From Chryseobacterium sp. KLBC 52 (lineage in GTDB: Bacteria; Bacteroidota; Bacteroidia; Flavobacteriales; Weeksellaceae), in NCBI RefSeq assembly GCF_003347605.1, contig NZ_QDFZ01000006.1, forward strand, positions 124,001-188,000: a stretch of DNA of 64,000 nucleotides. The letters run 5' to 3'. Under the pieces are notes generated by a model. The model saw only the letters and a list, made by a program, of their open reading frames with translations. It had not been told where the DNA came from and searched no databases. Below are positions 1-8,230 of this stretch, in pieces (position 1 is the stretch's first letter; each line of letters opens with the position of its first letter). Both the position numbers and the translations under genes were made by a program.

Positions 1-2541
1 TCTGTTTTTGATGGCGAAATTGGAGGTGGTCAGTTTCGGGTCATTAGGCGTAAGAGACTGGTTCATCTGCCAGTTACTTTCCATAGAGTTTCTTATACCA
101 TTGGTGATATCTTTAGCATCTCCGTAAGTATAGGCTACAAAGAAATTAAATCCGAAATCATATGACTTTGAAAGCTGTGCTGTCAGGTTATAACGATATC
201 CTTCTTTGGTATTGGATAAAAGATAAGCGTTAGAAAAGTTACTGTTGATATTGGTGGTATAGATCGGCATTTCATGGTTCGTATCATAGCTGTAATACGT
301 CACATTATCCGTCTTGTTTACCTGCTGGAATTTCAGATCATAAAGTACTTTGGTATAGATTCCTTCTAAGGTTAATTTATATCCTGCCAAAGTATAATCA
401 AAAGCTAATGAACTTCTCCACACTCTTGGCATTTTAAAATTATTATCAATAAGGTCTACCTGTACTTTGGAAGAGTTCTGCCATTTTGGGAAATTGGCAC
501 TGTTCAATGGATCTCCGTTGGCAGCAAGCTGTGCTGGTGTCGGTGCATTATAATCATAACTTCCAAAACCTACTCCATCATTATAATAAGCATATCCTAA
601 CCACGCGAAAGGAATTCTTCCTACAAAAATCCCTGATCCTCCACGTAGTACCATAGATCTGTTTTCTGTAAGATCAATCGTAAATCCAAGTCTTGGAGAA
701 AATGTAGGCTTATTCAGGTAGTTGTTGGTAAGCTGGCTCAATGGAGTATAATTGTAGGTATTTCCAGCGTTTGGATCCTGAGGAGAATTGTTTACCAGTG
801 GGCTTAGTTGTGGTTTATTTGGTAAATCTGTATAATCTACTCTTACTCCCGGTGAAAGTCTCACTCTTCCCCAGTTGATTTCATCCTGAAGATACATGGA
901 AAGCAGATTTACTTTATATTGCGCATAAGGATTATCAAAAAGGGTATCTCTGCTATCTCCGTTGAAAGGGTAAGTACCTCTTATCCTTGCAGGTGTACCA
1001 TTATAAAAATCAGTTAAGTTTTTATAGGAAATTCTTCCGTTTAATGCATTTACAAAACCATAATTAATATTGTATAATTCGTTGTGAGTCCCCAGTAAGA
1101 AAGTATGATTTCCTTTTTTATAAGTAAGGTTATCCGTGATCTCAAAAGTTTTCTGCTTCATATTGAAAACAGTAGCCTCTCTGTCATTTCCCAGCAAGAT
1201 TGTTCCTCCGTTGTAAGCAATTTCAACCTGTGGAAACATGGCATTACCGGAAGTAGGATCTCTGTAATCATGAATAGAAGAATATCCTACCACTAAATTG
1301 TTGCTCCACTTATCATTAAAACGGCTTTTCAGCTCAAGTGTAGTGGTAGACGCTGTATTTTTCTGAATGAAATCCATACTGGAAAATCTGAAATTGGCTC
1401 CATCTCTTTCCAGGTTGGAGGCCTGTGAAAATACCGTATTATTTTTAATGGATAAAGTATGTTTATCATTAATTTTCCAATCCAGTTTATTGAAAAGTTT
1501 AGAACTTTCAGAGAAGTTGTTGTACTGATTAAAGCTTCCTACATTGAATCCGTATTTATTTCGTACAAAATCTGAAATCTGCTGAGCAGTCTGTTCGTTC
1601 ACCAGTGCTCCCGGATCGTTGGCATTATAGAAAACAGGATCTGTTCTTTTGGTATATTCAAGGTTGGTAAACAGAAACACCTTATCTCTAACTACCGGCA
1701 ATCCGACTCTTCCTCCATAGATAAAGTCTTCAAAATCGCTCGGCATTTTAGAATTATCTCCTACTCTGTTTCTTCCTGTGATAGCTGCATTTCTTCCGTA
1801 TACATACATTGAGCCTGTAACATCATTACTTCCACTTCGGGTTACTGCATTAATACTTCCTCCAAGAAAATTCCCCAATTTCACATCGTAAGGTGCAATA
1901 TACACCTGCACATCCTGAATAGCATCCAGACTTATTGAATTGGAACGTGTACTGCTTCCCGGCATTCCCGAAGTACCCGTTTGTCCGCCCAGTGACGGGC
2001 TGAAACCAATAGCATCGTTATTGATAGAACCGTCAATTGTTACGTTATTATAACGAAAATTGGTACCATTGAAAGAGTTGTTGGCACTCTGAGGAACCAA
2101 TTTGGTAACATCCTGAATTCCACGGTTGATATTCGGAAGACCGGAAATTTGTGCCTGGCTGATTCCCACTCCATATTTTGCGGTCGTCTTTTTAGATGTA
2201 ATTTTTACCTCATCAATTGTTTTTTCTTTGTTTCCTACTTCTACTACTGGTAAGTCGTTATTTCCTAAAGAAAGCTGCAGATTCGGGTTTTCATAGATAA
2301 CCTGTGATCCGTCAGATATTTCAATTTTATAAGGTCCTCCCGGCTGAAGATTATCTAAACTGAACTGCCCTTTGCTGTTAATTTTCGTTTCAAAGGTACT
2401 GTTGGTAGGAATGTGTACTACCTTTACTGTGACTTCGGAAGAAATTCCCTTTAATCTTCCAAAAATTTTAGAGCTGGTTTCCTGTGAAAATGCAAATCCA
2501 AACGATAAGAGAGCAAAAGCACAGATAATTTTTTTCTTCAT
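1..2541 (-). CDS. TonB-dependent receptor, Oar-like (3' end outside window)
   Basis: The minus-strand frame is open from the ATG at 2541 to the window edge (847 codons, stop not included). It starts with a signal peptide ending near AFSQ, followed by a carboxypeptidase-regulatory-like beta-sandwich (about residues 25-110), then a plug region with GISQAQISGLPNINRG and asparagine-rich NNAIGFSPS/GSINAVTRSG-type segments. The rest is a long outer-membrane barrel rich in aromatic and asparagine strands. Proteins of this layout are TonB-dependent outer-membrane receptors that import large ligands such as peptides, glycans or metal complexes. The substrate cannot be read from sequence. No SusD-like partner lies upstream, so a polysaccharide locus is not indicated. 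Family assignment is strong; ligand unknown. Confidence 0.9.
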   Translation of the reverse strand, partial: MKKKIICAFALLSFGFAFSQETSSKIFGRLKGISSEVTVKVVHIPTNSTFETKINSKGQFSLDNLQPGGPYKIEISDGSQVIYENPNLQLSLGNNDLPVVEVGNKEKTIDEVKITSKKTTAKYGVGISQAQISGLPNINRGIQDVTKLVPQSANNSFNGTNFRYNNVTIDGSINNDAIGFSPSLGGQTGTSGMPGSSTRSNSISLDAIQDVQVYIAPYDVKLGNFLGGSINAVTRSGSNDVTGSMYVYGRNAAITGRNRVGDNSKMPSDFEDFIYGGRVGLPVVRDKVFLFTNLEYTKRTDPVFYNANDPGALVNEQTAQQISDFVRNKYGFNVGSFNQYNNFSESSKLFNKLDWKINDKHTLSIKNNTVFSQASNLERDGANFRFSSMDFIQKNTASTTTLELKSRFNDKWSNNLVVGYSSIHDYRDPTSGNAMFPQVEIAYNGGTILLGNDREATVFNMKQKTFEITDNLTYKKGNHTFLLGTHNELYNINYGFVNALNGRISYKNLTDFYNGTPARIRGTYPFNGDSRDTLFDNPYAQYKVNLLSMYLQDEINWGRVRLSPGVRVDYTDLPNKPQLSPLVNNSPQDPNAGNTYNYTPLSQLTNNYLNKPTFSPRLGFTIDLTENRSMVLRGGSGIFVGRIPFAWLGYAYYNDGVGFGSYDYNAPTPAQLAANGDPLNSANFPKWQNSSKVQVDLIDNNFKMPRVWRSSLAFDYTLAGYKLTLEGIYTKVLYDLKFQQVNKTDNVTYYSYDTNHEMPIYTTNINSNFSNAYLLSNTKEGYRYNLTAQLSKSYDFGFNFFVAYTYGDAKDITNGIRNSMESNWQMNQSLTPNDPKLTTSNFAIKNR

Positions 2542-2821
2542 ATTTTATTCGCTATAAACTTGGTGTAAAATTAGATCTCGTAAAAATGAAGTATGGTAAC
2601 ATAGAATTAACATTACGTAACAGAATGTTTAATATTTCCTTAAAAAAAACTTAATAGAGGCAGGTAGGAAATCTTAAAAAATTTTCTACACAAAAACTAT
2701 AAAAGGCTCTGTTTTGCAAGTATTCCAAAAGGTTTTTAATTTCTTAAACCTTGTCATATGCAATCATTTTCTGTTGAAGTAGTTTCCGCAGAAATCATGA
2801 AATGCTCTGAGATTTTTGGTT

Positions 2822-2829
2822 TATATTTG
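2822..2829 (+). promoter_or_regulatory. -7 box TATATTTG of the DUF72 gene
   Basis: TATATTTG matches the Bacteroidota -7 consensus TAnnTTTG and sits 30 bases before the ATG at 2860. It lies inside the longer upstream open frame, which argues that translation starts at 2860 and not at 2758. Confidence 0.6.
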
Positions 2830-2859
2830 TGTTTATTGTTTAATACCAAAACTACAGAT

Positions 2860-3750
2860 ATGAAATTCGGACAAGTAGAAGATCCTTCAAAAATAGATTT
2901 CACATTACCTAAAGACCATCCTAAAACGAAAGAAATACTGGCCCTCAATAAAAAAGGGCTGGAAAACATTTCTATCGGATGTGCCAAATGGAATAAAACA
3001 GACCTTAAGGGATTCTATCCTAAAGGAACTAAAGATGAACTGACTTATTACGCTACTCAGTTTAATTCTATTGAACTGAATGCTACTTTCTATGGAATGC
3101 CCACTCCAGATCAGGTAAAAACCTGGAAAGAAAAAACTCCGGAAAATTTTAAATTCTTCCCAAAGATCACCAATACTGTTTCCCATTTCAGAAGGCTTAT
3201 TGATGTGACTGATCCCGTAACTCATTTTGCTTCTGCTATTATCAATTTTGATGAGAAATTGGGAATGGCCTTCCTTCAGCTTCACGATAATTTTAAACCT
3301 AAAGATTATGACAGGCTGGAAAAATTCGTAAAAGAATGGCCTAAAGAAGTTCCGTTAGCCATCGAGCTCCGAAATACGGAATGGTTTACCGATGAGGAAA
3401 TTCTTAATACAACCTGTGATCTTTTTGAAGCCCATAATATCACCAATATCATAGTAGATACTGCCGGAAGAAGAGATATGCTTCATATGCGTCTTACTAC
3501 TCCTAATGCATTTATCCGTTATGTAGGAGCCAACGCAGAAAGTGACTACGAAAGACTGGATGATTGGTTGAAACACCTTACCCAATGGAAGAAAGAAGGT
3601 CTTCAGAATCTTTACTTCTTCGTACACCAGAATATTGAAAAAGCCTCTCCTTTACTATCTGCTTATTTTATCAGGAAGATGAATGAAGAATGGAAAACAG
3701 ATATTCATATTCCGCAAATGGCCACAGAAAATACAGGAACACTCTTTTAG
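2860..3750 (+). CDS. DUF72 domain-containing protein
   Basis: A 296-residue protein of the DUF72 (YecE-like) TIM-barrel family, whose biochemical role is not established. Visible hallmarks are the GCAKWN-x5-FYP segment near the N-terminus, the YATQFNSIELNATFY block, and KTWKEKTPENFKFFPK, all typical of the family. The frame is open from 2758, but the start at 2860 is preferred because a TATATTTG promoter box precedes it and the extra N-terminus looks non-conserved. The gene stands alone between the divergent TonB receptor and a small unknown gene. It has no signal peptide, so it is probably cytosolic. Confidence 0.88.
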   Translation: MKFGQVEDPSKIDFTLPKDHPKTKEILALNKKGLENISIGCAKWNKTDLKGFYPKGTKDELTYYATQFNSIELNATFYGMPTPDQVKTWKEKTPENFKFFPKITNTVSHFRRLIDVTDPVTHFASAIINFDEKLGMAFLQLHDNFKPKDYDRLEKFVKEWPKEVPLAIELRNTEWFTDEEILNTTCDLFEAHNITNIIVDTAGRRDMLHMRLTTPNAFIRYVGANAESDYERLDDWLKHLTQWKKEGLQNLYFFVHQNIEKASPLLSAYFIRKMNEEWKTDIHIPQMATENTGTLF

Positions 3751-3892
3751 TATAAAGGAATACTGAGATAAAATTAAACAAGCTCATTTCAGCAGATCTC
3801 TTATCCCCTGATGAATGCCTTTCTGTAAAGAAAAAATTCGTATCTTAGAGTATAATGTATTTCACTCAACATTATGCTTTAAAACATAAATC

Positions 3893-4123
3893 ATGGAAAA
3901 GGAAATTTGTACAATCAGCATTGCTACCAACTGGCGTGGTGATGACTATATTTTTTATGAAAATCGTACCATAAAAAGAGTATATGATAACCACAGTTTG
4001 AATTCCAATAAGAGCGAATGGCTTGAACCCAAAGAAATAAGCAAACAAAATAAGGATAAACTTATTAAAGCCTGTCCTGAAGAATTTAAGGAACAGATTA
4101 TGCAGATTCTGGATTATCCTTAA
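3893..4123 (+). CDS. small conserved-looking hypothetical protein
   Basis: A 76-residue ORF with no domain I recognise. It is acidic and charged, has no signal peptide or membrane segment, and ends just before a strong bidirectional terminator at 4132-4168. An intact frame, terminator placement and ordinary codon use support a real gene. The regular N-terminus (short beta-like stretch, then YIFYENRTIKRVYD) suggests a small folded domain, but no function can be assigned. Confidence 0.6.
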   Translation: MEKEICTISIATNWRGDDYIFYENRTIKRVYDNHSLNSNKSEWLEPKEISKQNKDKLIKACPEEFKEQIMQILDYP

Positions 4124-4131
4124 CAGAAACT

Positions 4132-4168
4132 AAAAAGGTAATGAGTTTCCAATACTCATTACCTTTTT
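4132..4168. terminator. bidirectional terminator
   Basis: Perfect 15-bp inverted repeat (4132-4146 with 4154-4168) made of AAAAAGGTAATGAGT and its complement, with A and T runs on the two sides. It serves both the plus-strand gene ending at 4123 and the minus-strand gene ending at 4168. Confidence 0.85.
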
Positions 4169-4761
4169 TATTTATTCCTTCTAAGCAGCAATACAAGATT
4201 GAGAAACAGAAGCAGAAAGTCCAGCGTAATCCAGATTCCCAGTTTAGTATTCTCATAATTATAAGCGTCTACCTGCTTTTTGGCCGCATCAGACAGCTTC
4301 ATACTTTGATTGATGTAGTTCTGTACTTCTACAATCTGATCGATATTTTTATTAGGTACAGAATGTTGAGAAAAATAGACCAGGTTTTTCTTTCCAAGAT
4401 AGCCTGCAATCCAGTATTCATCAGACTTATCCATTTTCAGGTATTCTATTCTGTAATATTCCGGACGTATTTTGCCGATATGTTTAGGCTCAAGGGTAGT
4501 ATTCTGATCTGTTTTATCTACTTTGATTAAGTAAAAATCCAATGCCTGCGGAAGTTTATTAATCACCTGAAGTCCCACAGAATTATCCACAAATGCCACA
4601 GCACTTTTCTTGATAAACCAGTACGTAAAAACGGAAATTGAAAAAACAACTGTTACAATACGAAACAGCTTTGCCCACTTGGCCATACTTCCTGATTTAA
4701 CCTTAAACAGGACCAACGAAAGGACACAAGCCAGAAATATGATAAAAATAATGAGTGTCAT
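4168..4761 (-). CDS. membrane protein of unknown function
   Basis: A 197-residue protein with an N-terminal hydrophobic helix (residues 1-20), a second at about 33-52, a soluble middle (about 60-165), and a third helix (about 173-192) followed by the basic tail LLRRNK. The middle part contains PEYYRIEYLKMDKSDEYWIAGYLGKK and would lie on one face of the inner membrane. I do not recognise a family. The gene is monocistronic, converging on the small ORF at 3893. Confidence 0.7.
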   Translation of the reverse strand: MTLIIFIIFLACVLSLVLFKVKSGSMAKWAKLFRIVTVVFSISVFTYWFIKKSAVAFVDNSVGLQVINKLPQALDFYLIKVDKTDQNTTLEPKHIGKIRPEYYRIEYLKMDKSDEYWIAGYLGKKNLVYFSQHSVPNKNIDQIVEVQNYINQSMKLSDAAKKQVDAYNYENTKLGIWITLDFLLLFLNLVLLLRRNK

Positions 4762-4881
4762 ATTTTACAAAGATACTTCTTATCTCTATTTTATCCATGT
4801 TCGAGGCCAATTTTTAATTTTAACCAGCCTTAAAAAATGGTTTTCTATATTTATTTCCCTTTGAACTGATCGGGTAAAAAA

Positions 4882-4922
4882 TATCCTAACAAATAATGTT
4901 ATATACAATATTCGTTAGGATA
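4882..4922 (-). terminator. terminator of the hydrolase-HD operon
   Basis: TATCCTAAC (4882-4890) pairs with GTTAGGATA (4914-4922). Read on the minus strand the stem is followed by TTTTTT. It lies about 50 bases after the end of the HD gene. Confidence 0.65.
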
Positions 4923-4972
4923 GTTAATTTTTGACAAGCAGTATCAGATTTAATTCATTCCAATTGTTGGCT

Positions 4973-5617
4973 CTAATCTACATTCCATTCTTTATAAAAC
5001 TGGTCGAGGAAATTCAGCATATAATTATGTCTTTCTTCGGCCATTTTTTTTCCTTTTTCAGTATTCATCATATCTTTCAGAAGCAGTAACTTTTCATAGA
5101 AATGATTGATCGTTGTCCCATTAGATTTTTTATACTCTTCTTTTGACATTCCCAGTTTGGGTTGTATATCCGGATGATGCATCAGATTATTTTTAAAACC
5201 TCCAAAATTGAATGTTCTGGCAATTCCTATAGCTCCTATGGCATCAATACGGTCCGCATCCTGAACAATCTGAAGTTCAATAGGTGGATTCTGCGGTGCC
5301 TGATCTCTGTTTTTGAACGAAATATTTTCGATTACAAATAAAACCTTCTGAATGATTTCTTCGGAAACATTCTGTTCTTCAAGAAATGTTCTGGATATTT
5401 TAGGAGCAATGGTTTCATCTCCGTTATGAAATTTAGGATCTGCAATGTCATGAAGAAGTGCAGACAATTCTACTACCTCTTTGTCACAATCTTCTGTTTC
5501 GGCTATCTGAGCGGCCAGTTTCCAGACTCTTTCAATATGGAACCAGTCATGCCCGGCTTCTGCTCCTTCTAATTTTTCTTTTACAAATGCTACTGTGTTG
5601 TCAATCGTACTTTTCAT
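4973..5617 (-). CDS. HD-domain phosphohydrolase (YedJ-like)
   Basis: A 214-residue HD-superfamily metal-dependent phosphohydrolase. The metal ligands are visible as HDWFH (His23), the HD pair in LLHDIAD (His56-Asp57), and the late Asp in QDADRIDAIGAIGIART. The latter block is the signature of the YedJ/YpgQ group, small predicted nucleotide or phosphate-ester hydrolases. Its ATG overlaps the stop of the upstream alpha/beta hydrolase as ATGA, so the two genes are almost certainly translationally coupled. Substrate unknown. Confidence 0.87.
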   Translation of the reverse strand: MKSTIDNTVAFVKEKLEGAEAGHDWFHIERVWKLAAQIAETEDCDKEVVELSALLHDIADPKFHNGDETIAPKISRTFLEEQNVSEEIIQKVLFVIENISFKNRDQAPQNPPIELQIVQDADRIDAIGAIGIARTFNFGGFKNNLMHHPDIQPKLGMSKEEYKKSNGTTINHFYEKLLLLKDMMNTEKGKKMAEERHNYMLNFLDQFYKEWNVD

Positions 5618-6459
5618 TTATCTATCAGTTCATTTAAAATAATATCCCATAGTTTGCTGTTGTAACTTCTAAAAAAATTGATATGCCCGATTTCATTTTT
5701 ATCTGATTCTGAAGCAGCGACCAACCTGTAAGTCGGTTTAAGATTTGAATAGGTATTATTTAATAAGCTCAATACTCCTTTTTCTGTAAGCCATATATCA
5801 TCTTCAGCCCGGATTACAAATACTTTCTGTGTCAAATTTTTAGAAAAGTCGTCAATTTTTTCCAACAGCCTGTTGGTTGATTTCTTGTTTAAAATTAAGG
5901 TTCTCCAGTCATATGCGCAATTTTTTGGAAGACTTTCTCCCAATCCAAACCAATGGGCAGGGAAATATCCTAGCAATGAGGTTGTTAATGGCTGAGCGAT
6001 TCCAAAGCCTAAATACGCTTCAACTTTTGTTCTTCCTTTAAGGTTTCCTACAAAGGCATTTTGTGTTCCTACAAAAACAAATTCTTCAAAGATATTGGAA
6101 TCTTCATTCATTCCGAGAATGAGTGCACCTACAGAATGCCCCAAACAGTACTTTTTATGGTCTTTAAATTCTGATTTGATATATTGAGTTATCGCTTTAT
6201 AATCTTTCGAACCCCAAAGCCTCATAGAGCCCTGAAATCCTCTCATATTTTTCGGTTTGGAGAGTCCTATTCCTCTGTAATCATAGGTAATAACTGTAAA
6301 TCCCTGTTCACAAAAGTAGCTGGCAAAAGAAAAGTATACCTGCTGCTTTACCCCTGTTGCTGAATTGATCAGTAATAGTTTTCCATTATCTCTTTCCGGC
6401 GTAAATAAATGGGCAACGAGAGTGATATGGTCTTCGGTGGTGAATATTAGTTTTTCCAT
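5614..6459 (-). CDS. alpha/beta hydrolase
   Basis: A 281-residue alpha/beta-hydrolase-fold protein. The nucleophile elbow is GHSVG, an early ITYDYRGIGLS segment resembles the oxyanion strand of serine hydrolases, and a C-terminal GHINFF supplies the probable catalytic His. A VIRAEDDIWLT stretch supplies the probable acid. No signal peptide, so cytosolic. It resembles proteins annotated in Bacteroidota as serine aminopeptidase- or YheT-like hydrolases, but the substrate is not readable. It overlaps the HD gene by 4 bases. Confidence 0.85.
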   Translation of the reverse strand: MEKLIFTTEDHITLVAHLFTPERDNGKLLLINSATGVKQQVYFSFASYFCEQGFTVITYDYRGIGLSKPKNMRGFQGSMRLWGSKDYKAITQYIKSEFKDHKKYCLGHSVGALILGMNEDSNIFEEFVFVGTQNAFVGNLKGRTKVEAYLGFGIAQPLTTSLLGYFPAHWFGLGESLPKNCAYDWRTLILNKKSTNRLLEKIDDFSKNLTQKVFVIRAEDDIWLTEKGVLSLLNNTYSNLKPTYRLVAASESDKNEIGHINFFRSYNSKLWDIILNELIDK

Positions 6460-6477
6460 ACTATAAAAAAGAAAAAA

Positions 6478-6494
6478 TCCACTATAAAAGTGGA
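6478..6494 (-). terminator. terminator after the ribokinase-like gene
   Basis: TCCACT (6478-6483) and AGTGGA (6489-6494) form a stem. On the minus strand it is followed by a T-rich run (GGATTTTTTC). It separates the ribokinase-like gene from the hydrolase operon. Confidence 0.6.
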
Positions 6495-6550
6495 CATTTT
6501 ACTTATATGTTTATGTTAAGTTTTAAACTTTTGATATGTTGCAAATAGCT

Positions 6551-7441
6551 TTAAGAAAAGAAATCCGAAATTCTCGGCAGTCCTGTCTGAGATCCTTTAC
6601 CTCCGGAAACTCTTGATGAAACTTCATTTCCGAATTTCACACATTCTTCAATAGAATTCCCATGGCATAATGCAATGGCAAACCCTGATGTAAAGGCATC
6701 ACCCATCCCCATTTTATATACTTTTTCGTCCTTATCGTTTCGGTAATATTTCATTTCTGTTCCATCAAAATAAATGGTAGAATTGGTATCATCTCGTACA
6801 AATACTTTATTGAAATATTTTTTAAGAACTTCTTCCCTTTTCTCTTCTCCAAAAATAACGTACAGTTCATTACTTTTAGCCACAATAAAATCAACCATTT
6901 CCAAAATCTCTTCGTTGACTCTCATTGCAGGAGACGCGTATAATCCTACTTTCTTTCCGTATTTCTTAGCTTTCCTAACGGTATGTTCCACAACATCCAT
7001 AGAAACTTCAAGCTGTACCAGCACAAGATCGGTGGTATTGAAATATTTCTCTGCTTCGTCTATATGCGATTTGCTAAGGTATTTATTGGCAGCGGGTACT
7101 ACCACAATCGCAGCATTTCCATGAGAAGTTGTTACATAAGCAGTTCCTGTAGCTTCTTTATCTGTTTCATGAACAAATCCTACATTTACATTTTCGCTTA
7201 CCAGATTCCTCATGATCTGTTGCCCAAGAGGATCCATCCCAACGCATCCGATAAAGTATACACTTGCTCCCAACCTGGCCGTACCTACTGACTGATTAGC
7301 CCCTTTACCTCCAAAGTAACTATCCGATTTGATAGCTAAGACGGTTTCATTAGGCAAAGGAAGTTTTTCGGTTTCAAGAACCAAATCTATCGATGAGCTG
7401 CCCACAACAATAATACGAGGTTGTTCTGATGAGAAATTCAT
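6551..7441 (-). CDS. PfkB-family carbohydrate kinase, ribokinase-like
   Basis: A 296-residue PfkB-family sugar kinase, expected to phosphorylate ribose or a related sugar or nucleoside with ATP. It carries the N-terminal GGKGANQSVGTARLG motif (about residues 43-57) and the C-terminal anion-hole and catalytic motif MGMGDAFTSGFA, with Asp as base. This is slightly unusual: GMGD replaces the common GAGD. No ribose transporter or rbsD lies next to it, so the true substrate is uncertain. Upstream is a DUF4241 gene on the same strand. Confidence 0.85.
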   Translation of the reverse strand: MNFSSEQPRIIVVGSSSIDLVLETEKLPLPNETVLAIKSDSYFGGKGANQSVGTARLGASVYFIGCVGMDPLGQQIMRNLVSENVNVGFVHETDKEATGTAYVTTSHGNAAIVVVPAANKYLSKSHIDEAEKYFNTTDLVLVQLEVSMDVVEHTVRKAKKYGKKVGLYASPAMRVNEEILEMVDFIVAKSNELYVIFGEEKREEVLKKYFNKVFVRDDTNSTIYFDGTEMKYYRNDKDEKVYKMGMGDAFTSGFAIALCHGNSIEECVKFGNEVSSRVSGGKGSQTGLPRISDFFS

Positions 7442-7508
7442 TGTGTTTTGTATTAGCTTTAAAATTTATAACTGACAAAATTGTGTCTCAAAAATAACTA
7501 ATTTAAAA

Positions 7509-8144
7509 TTAACTTATCTCAATAAATTCAGTAATTATTTTCACGGGTTGTTGATCTTTATCATAAGCGATATAGCTGGCATAGAATCCTTCTCCATATC
7601 CGGTTTCAAAAGCAAATATAGTTCCGGGATGTTCTTTTGCCGGTTTAAGAAAGGCGTATTGGTCTATTGCTCCGTTTTCATCGAAGAAATAATCATGGAA
7701 AAATTCTTCATAGATTCCCATAAAGTCACCTCCTTTATTTTCGTATAATCTTTGTTCCAGCTCATTAAGGCTGTTTTGGGTATCAACATCCATCAGACAT
7801 CCCATCCCACTTTCCACAGGATAGCCGAAAACCTCTCCTTCTTCAAGGTCTTTTATGTTCTGTCCCGCTGTGGTAGCCATTTTCCATTCTTTAATTTCAG
7901 AATGGTTGAATATAATTTCAGCATAGGCTACACAGTTGCTATCTCTTTCTTTGTGAAGCATTACTGAGAAATCTCCTTTCGGAAATTCTGTAGTAAAAGG
8001 AAGCATATCATTCGTAATCAAAGGATCACAGGCAACCAGTTTCCCGCTTGAAAGATAGATCTTTCCTACTTCAAAACTTTCCAGCAACGGACTTTCTACA
8101 AAGTCTTTCGAGAATAGTTTTTGTATGTTTTCTATATGTGTCAT
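7509..8144 (-). CDS. DUF4241 domain-containing protein
   Basis: A 211-residue protein with the layout of the DUF4241 family: the GKLVACDPL segment near residue 35, the KEWKMATTAGQNI block, and FGYPVESGMGCLMD near the middle. The family is widespread in Bacteroidota and Firmicutes and of unknown function; it is often seen near toxin-immunity genes, but no toxin is visible here. No signal peptide or membrane segment. Confidence 0.8.
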   Translation of the reverse strand: MTHIENIQKLFSKDFVESPLLESFEVGKIYLSSGKLVACDPLITNDMLPFTTEFPKGDFSVMLHKERDSNCVAYAEIIFNHSEIKEWKMATTAGQNIKDLEEGEVFGYPVESGMGCLMDVDTQNSLNELEQRLYENKGGDFMGIYEEFFHDYFFDENGAIDQYAFLKPAKEHPGTIFAFETGYGEGFYASYIAYDKDQQPVKIITEFIEIS

Positions 8145-8164
8145 TGTATTTATTCTTTAAACCA

Positions 8165-8202
8165 TCAGGCTGGATACAATTGTTCATGTGTATCCAGCCT
8201 GA
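8165..8202. terminator. strong stem-loop between valS and the DUF4241 gene
   Basis: A perfect 14-bp stem, TCAGGCTGGATACA (8165-8178) with its complement (8189-8202), and a 10-base loop. It has no real U-run on either side, so it may be an mRNA-end hairpin or a processing site and not a classical intrinsic terminator. Confidence 0.5.
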
Positions 8203-8230
8203 GATTTTGACAAAATTTATTGTCTATATT

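Noticed and set aside
2754..3285. Minus-strand frames across the DUF72 gene
   Set aside because: Antisense shadows of a clear family gene, without promoter or homology.
8165..8202. Riboswitch between valS and the DUF4241 gene
   Set aside because: Only a single perfect hairpin is present, with no conserved aptamer sequence that I recognise.
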